Shown piece after piece: positions 6,529-6,539 of a stretch of DNA of 6,539 nucleotides (position 1 is the first letter of the stretch; each line of letters begins with the position of its first letter). The notes under the pieces are model-generated. The model was not told the origin of the DNA and did no database searches. It saw only the letters and a program-made list of their open reading frames with translations. The position numbers and the translations under genes are program-made. The stretch comes from CAZDUZ01 sp964508755 (GTDB lineage: Bacteria > Patescibacteriota > Dojkabacteria > SC72 > JAFGCJ01): positions 1 to 6,539 of the forward strand of contig CAZDUZ010000052.1 of assembly GCA_964508755.1 (NCBI GenBank), written 5' to 3'.

Positions 6529-6539
6529 TGCACCTGCAT

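Noticed and set aside
6501..6539. Short minus-strand open frame from the right edge ending in TAA at 6501-6503, possible tail of an upstream gene (ends HCHILPQNL)
   Set aside because: Only 12 codons are visible and they overlap the operon promoter; there is not enough sequence to support a coding call.
1..6539. CRISPR arrays, tRNA or rRNA genes, insertion sequences, long direct or inverted repeats
   Set aside because: Reading both strands I saw no regularly spaced repeats, no tRNA-like cloverleaf arms in the two short gaps, and no transposase-like sequence; over 98% of the window is coding.

Overview
The window looks like a chromosomal segment of a candidate-phyla-radiation bacterium (Patescibacteria), with the standard stop code. 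This is inferred from gene content (a DUF4012 protein, a PEGA protein, a CapA-like protein and a small four-cysteine zinc-ribbon protein beside the housekeeping sigma factor), from moderate A+T richness, and from the near absence of Shine-Dalgarno sequences. Two genes appear to start at, or within a few bases of, their transcription start. TGA works as a stop: it ends the PEGA gene inside an ATGA overlap. That argues against the recoded Gracilibacteria/Absconditabacteria lineages. I cannot place the organism more precisely without a search.

Layout. Bases 1-770 (minus) are the N-terminal 256 codons of a primary sigma-70 factor, cut by the left window edge. A 29-bp gap (771-799) separates it from a divergent gene at 800-1174 (plus) encoding a 124-residue zinc-ribbon protein. 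The gap and the first codons of that gene hold two overlapping, opposite promoters. A 60-bp convergent gap (1175-1234) with a weak hairpin follows. From 6494 down to 1235, all on the minus strand, lies a tightly overlapping three-gene operon. It encodes a membrane-anchored two-PEGA protein, a 1010-residue protein joining an SDR-like Rossmann domain through one membrane segment to an extracytoplasmic DUF4012 domain, and a membrane-anchored CapA-family protein. A near-consensus promoter (TTGTCA, 17 bp, TATAAT) sits immediately upstream of the GTG start of the first gene.

How the genes may work together. The three operon products all have an N-terminal or central membrane anchor and a large predicted outer-face domain. 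The genes overlap by 4 and 13 bases, so they are probably translated in a coupled way and made together. Their families point to the cell envelope, possibly surface polymer. Two carry departures from enzyme consensus: the SDR part lacks the catalytic Lys and two glycines of the nucleotide loop, and the CapA part lacks the metal-binding Asp of the first motif and one His of HxH. The unit may therefore be a binding, scaffolding or sensing assembly rather than a standard biosynthetic enzyme set. That is inference. The sigma factor/zinc-ribbon pair is a separate unit whose promoters are likely mutually exclusive.
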